Positions 61,648 to 64,000 of a stretch of 64,000 nucleotides of DNA are shown piece by piece. The stretch is from Micromonospora sp. MW-13. Lineage in GTDB: Bacteria > Actinomycetota > Actinomycetes > Mycobacteriales > Micromonosporaceae. Below the pieces are notes generated by a model. It worked only from the letters and a program-made list of their open reading frames with translations. It had not been told where the DNA came from and ran no database searches. The position numbers and the translations under genes were made by a program. Where the stretch lies: positions 372,001-436,000 of the forward strand of contig NZ_QKKX01000011.1 in the NCBI RefSeq assembly GCF_003434305.1. The letters are read 5' to 3'. Numbering within the stretch: the stretch's first letter is position 1; each line of letters opens with the position of its first letter.

Positions 61648-62805
61648 ATGAGCCTGACCGTCCTGATGAACGCCGGGCCGTGGCTGTCCGTGCCGCCGCC
61701 CGGCTACGGCGGCATCGAGAACGTGATCGCCACCCTGGTGCCGGAGCTGCGCAGGCTCGGTGTGCGGGTGGTGCTCGCCTCCGTCGACAGCAGCACCCTG
61801 CCGGTGGACGAGAAGATCTCCGTCTTCCCCGACGGCCAGTTCCACGCCCTCCAGCGGCCGTACAACCAGGTCTGCGGCATCTCCCAGGCGCACCTCGGCG
61901 GGGTGGCGCGGGCGCTGCGCAGCCGCGACGACATCGACCTGGTCCACGACCACGTGGAGGCGGTCGGCCTGGCCACGCTCGCCGCGATGGGCCCCGCCGC
62001 CCCGCCGGTGCTGCACACCCTGCACTGGGACCTCGCCAAGCACCCGGCCCTCTACGGCAACCTCGACGGCGGCGACCGGGTCCGGGTCAACGGGGTGTCC
62101 GCCTCGCAGCTGGCCCGCGCCCCCCGGGCGCTGCGCGAGCACTCGGTCGGCCACGTGCACCTGTCCACCCCGCTCGCGGTCGACGCGGGCCGGCGCCCCC
62201 GGCCGGACAAGGGCGACTACCTGATCGTCCTGGGCCGGATCAACCCCGGCAAGGGCCAGGACCTCGGCGCCCGGCTCGCCCAGCGGGTGGGCGTGCCGCT
62301 GGTGCTGGCCGGCCCGGTCGGGCCGTACCACCGGCCGGAGGACCTGGCCGCCGCGGGCGACGAGGCCCGGCAGAACCCGGACGTGCGGTTCTTCTACGAC
62401 GAGGTGGCCCCGCACGTCGACGGCGACCTGGTCCGCTGGGTGGGCACCGTCGCCGGGCAGGAGCGCGACGACCTGCTGGCCGGCGCCCGCGCCTCGCTGT
62501 TCCCGCTGCGCTGGGAGGAGCCCGGCGGCACGGCGGTGGTGGAGTCGCTGGCCCTGGGCACGCCGGTGGTGGCGACCGCCCGCGGCTGCCTGCCGGAGCT
62601 GATCGAGCACGGCCGCACCGGCCTGCTCACCACCGACGAGGAGGAGCTGGCCGACCTGGTCCTGGCCGCGAGCGTGCTGGACCCGGACGAGTGCCGGCGG
62701 GAGGCCGCGACGCGGTTCACCCCGGCGGTGATGGCCCAGCGGTACGTCGGGCTGTACGAGCGGGTCCGCAAGGGCGCCACCGCACGCCACCTGCTGCCCG
62801 CCTGA
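61648..62805 (+). CDS. GT4-family glycosyltransferase
   Basis: 385 residues, GT-B fold. The N-terminal domain opens with MNAGPWLSVPPPGYGGIENV, the C-terminal donor domain has YLIVLGRINPGKGQDLGARL, and LRWEEPGGTAVVESLALGTP is the donor-binding Glu motif. ATG after GGAAGGAA, 25 nt after the GpgS-like gene. The pair probably builds a short glycoside or glycan. Confidence 0.92.
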   Translation: MSLTVLMNAGPWLSVPPPGYGGIENVIATLVPELRRLGVRVVLASVDSSTLPVDEKISVFPDGQFHALQRPYNQVCGISQAHLGGVARALRSRDDIDLVHDHVEAVGLATLAAMGPAAPPVLHTLHWDLAKHPALYGNLDGGDRVRVNGVSASQLARAPRALREHSVGHVHLSTPLAVDAGRRPRPDKGDYLIVLGRINPGKGQDLGARLAQRVGVPLVLAGPVGPYHRPEDLAAAGDEARQNPDVRFFYDEVAPHVDGDLVRWVGTVAGQERDDLLAGARASLFPLRWEEPGGTAVVESLALGTPVVATARGCLPELIEHGRTGLLTTDEEELADLVLAASVLDPDECRREAATRFTPAVMAQRYVGLYERVRKGATARHLLPA

Positions 62806-62885
62806 CCGGGGCGGCGGGTTTGTCACGGGCGGCAGCGGGAACGCCGCGCCGCGAGAGACTTCCCGCACACGGTGAGGAGATCGCG

Positions 62886-63350
62886 GTGACCGGTCCGATG
62901 GCCCACTCGCGGGCCCGACGCAACCCCGCCGACGGCCGCGCCCCCGTACGCCGCGCCGCGGCCACCGTCGGCGTGGTGTTCCTGGTGGTCGGGGTGCTCG
63001 GCTTCATCCCGGGGATCACCACGTACTACAGCGACCTGCGCTTCGCCGGGCACGACTCCGAGGCGAAGCTGCTCGGGCTGTTCCAGGTGTCGGTCCTGCA
63101 CAACATCGTGCACCTGCTGTTCGGGGTCGCGGGCCTGGCGCTGTCGCGCACGGTCTCCGGGGCGCGCGCGTTCCTCGTCGGCGGCGGGGCCGTCTACCTC
63201 GTGCTGTGGCTCTACGGCCTGGTGGTCGACCACTCCAGCGGGGCCAACTTCATCCCCGTCAACGGCGCCGACAACTGGCTGCACCTGTTCCTCGGGGTCG
63301 GGATGATCGCGCTGGGCGTTCTCACCACCCGCCGCCCGAGCCGCCACTGA
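62886..63350 (+). CDS. DUF4383 membrane protein
   Basis: 154 residues with about four transmembrane helices. Family features: ATVGVVFLVVGVLGFIPG, LLGLFQVSVLHNIVHLLFGV, and NWLHLFLGVGMIALG. GTG with GAGGAG upstream. Function unknown. Confidence 0.9.
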   Translation: MTGPMAHSRARRNPADGRAPVRRAAATVGVVFLVVGVLGFIPGITTYYSDLRFAGHDSEAKLLGLFQVSVLHNIVHLLFGVAGLALSRTVSGARAFLVGGGAVYLVLWLYGLVVDHSSGANFIPVNGADNWLHLFLGVGMIALGVLTTRRPSRH

Positions 63351-63467
63351 CGGGGGCCGCGCCGGGATCCGGCCCCCGTTTCGCCCCACCCCGTGCCGGG
63401 TATCTGCGGCCACCCGGACACGGAAGCGAGGACCGGCGCATGTCGAGCCGGATCACCGGAGAAGCAT

Positions 63468-63632
63468 GACCGGCGGGCCGTCATCGACGCGATCTTGTAC
63501 GTGGTGCGTACCGGCTGCGCGTGGCGGTACCTGCCGATCGGCTTCCCGCCCTGGCAGACCGTGTACGCGCACTTCACGAGGTTGAACAGTCGGGGTGTGA
63601 CCGAGCGGATCCTGACGGAGCTGCGGAGCTCG
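63468..63632 (+). pseudogene. IS5-family transposase fragment
   Basis: About 55 codons of the N-terminal part of an IS5-type transposase: RAVIDAILYVVRTGCAWRYL, then PPWQTVYAHFTRLN and GVTERILTELR. Nothing else of the transposase is present, and no terminal inverted repeats were found, so it is an insertion-sequence remnant at the boundary before the TetR gene. Confidence 0.75.
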
Positions 63633-63697
63633 TCTCCGGTGCCGCCGCAGGCCGCGCGCAGAGCCGCCGTCGCCGATCCCATCCCACTGTCGTGATA

Positions 63698-63721
63698 GTT
63701 AGTAAATGGCGGTACACTAAC
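63698..63721. promoter_or_regulatory. TetR operator overlapping the -10 box
   Basis: GTTAGT (63698-63703) and ACTAAC (63716-63721) are inverted arms with a 12-nt spacer. The -10 TACACT (63713-63718) lies within the right arm, 6 nt before the GTG. This fits an autorepressed leaderless regulator. Confidence 0.55.
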
Positions 63722-63724
63722 CGC

Positions 63725-64000
63725 GTGGCCCGGCCCCGCACCGCATCCGACGACGAGATCGTCGACCGCGTCGCCGCGCATCTCGCGCAGCGCGACTGGC
63801 CGACCGCGACGTGGACGCTCGCGGAGGTCGCGCCTGCCGCAGGCCTCAGCCCAGCCGGGTTGGTGAAGCGGTTCGGGTCGCGTTCGGGCCTGCTGCACGC
63901 GCTCGGCCGGCACTGGGTGGATTCGATCCCCGAGGAACCCTCCGGTGCGTTGCCGCCGCTGGACGAGCTGCGCGAGTTTGCTCGCGCGACGTTCGGTGCG
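63725..64000 (+). CDS. TetR-family transcriptional regulator (partial)
   Basis: The window ends after 92 codons. The N-terminal helix-turn-helix is clear: DDEIVDRVAAHLAQRDWPTA, TLAEVAPAAGLSPAGLVKRF and GSRSGLLHALGRHW. The ligand-binding domain starts near PPLDELREFARATFGA and continues outside. GTG start, no ribosome binding site; the promoter and operator overlap upstream. Confidence 0.88.
   Translation, partial: MARPRTASDDEIVDRVAAHLAQRDWPTATWTLAEVAPAAGLSPAGLVKRFGSRSGLLHALGRHWVDSIPEEPSGALPPLDELREFARATFGA

Overview
The window is high-GC actinobacterial chromosome and most resembles a Micromonosporaceae genome (Micromonospora or a close relative). The evidence is near-total G/C at third codon positions, frequent GTG starts, a mycothiol gene (mshC), an F420-type LLM oxidoreductase, SecA2, an ANTAR regulator, and many genes with a TAnnnT -10 box 6-7 nt before the start codon, the usual actinobacterial leaderless layout. 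Species assignment is inference. No rRNA, tRNA or CRISPR array was recognised.

Layout. 0-9.2 kb: a NarL-type response regulator, a LolD/FtsX-like ABC exporter pair, then minus-strand HAD phosphatase, zinc metallopeptidase lipoprotein, Ca2+/H+ antiporter, cupin and a frameshifted methyltransferase. 9.3-12.56 kb: a gene-poor, decayed island bounded by an 18-bp perfect direct repeat. One copy is the 3' end of metH, and a truncated tyrosine integrase sits beside it; I read this as a degraded integrative element that used the metH 3' end as its attachment site. 12.5-18.2 kb: metH, a PAC2 protein and a GntR/HutC regulator. 18.3-23.8 kb: a minus-strand run of LLM oxidoreductase, uppP, histidine phosphatase, DUF3090, SCO1664-family protein and mshC, a neighbourhood conserved in actinobacteria. 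24-33 kb: aldo/keto reductase, DUF5703, M20 peptidase, hemerythrin, LysR, DUF3140 and a ClpC-like ATPase.

33.5-38.3 kb: a compact four-gene operon (two helical-hairpin proteins, an FtsK/SpoIIIE-type ATPase, and a coiled-coil membrane protein) behind a promoter carrying a 9-bp inverted repeat. It resembles a minimal type VII-like translocation module. 38.3-41.5 kb: a 100-residue peptide made of four 21-22-residue repeats, followed 9 nt later by a JmjC/cupin Fe(II) oxygenase, with a divergent MFS exporter. This looks like a repeat-core peptide natural-product (RiPP) locus. These two loci are the best candidates for undescribed systems.

41.5-54.8 kb: DUF2267, a four-gene ABC-2 transporter operon, a small HTH protein behind an AT-rich operator region, DUF72, a DksA/TraR zinc-finger protein, a degenerate uridine-kinase-like protein, two paralogous stand-alone winged-helix regulators next to rhodanese and cysteine dioxygenase, an ankyrin protein, DUF3500, a methyltransferase and DUF2231. 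54.9-64 kb: ANTAR regulator with a coupled 24-codon leader ORF, SecA2, a sugar-metabolism group (dehydrogenase and Gfo/Idh oxidoreductase divergent from a GpgS-like and a GT4 glycosyltransferase), DUF4383, an IS5-type transposase remnant, and the start of a TetR regulator cut by the window edge.
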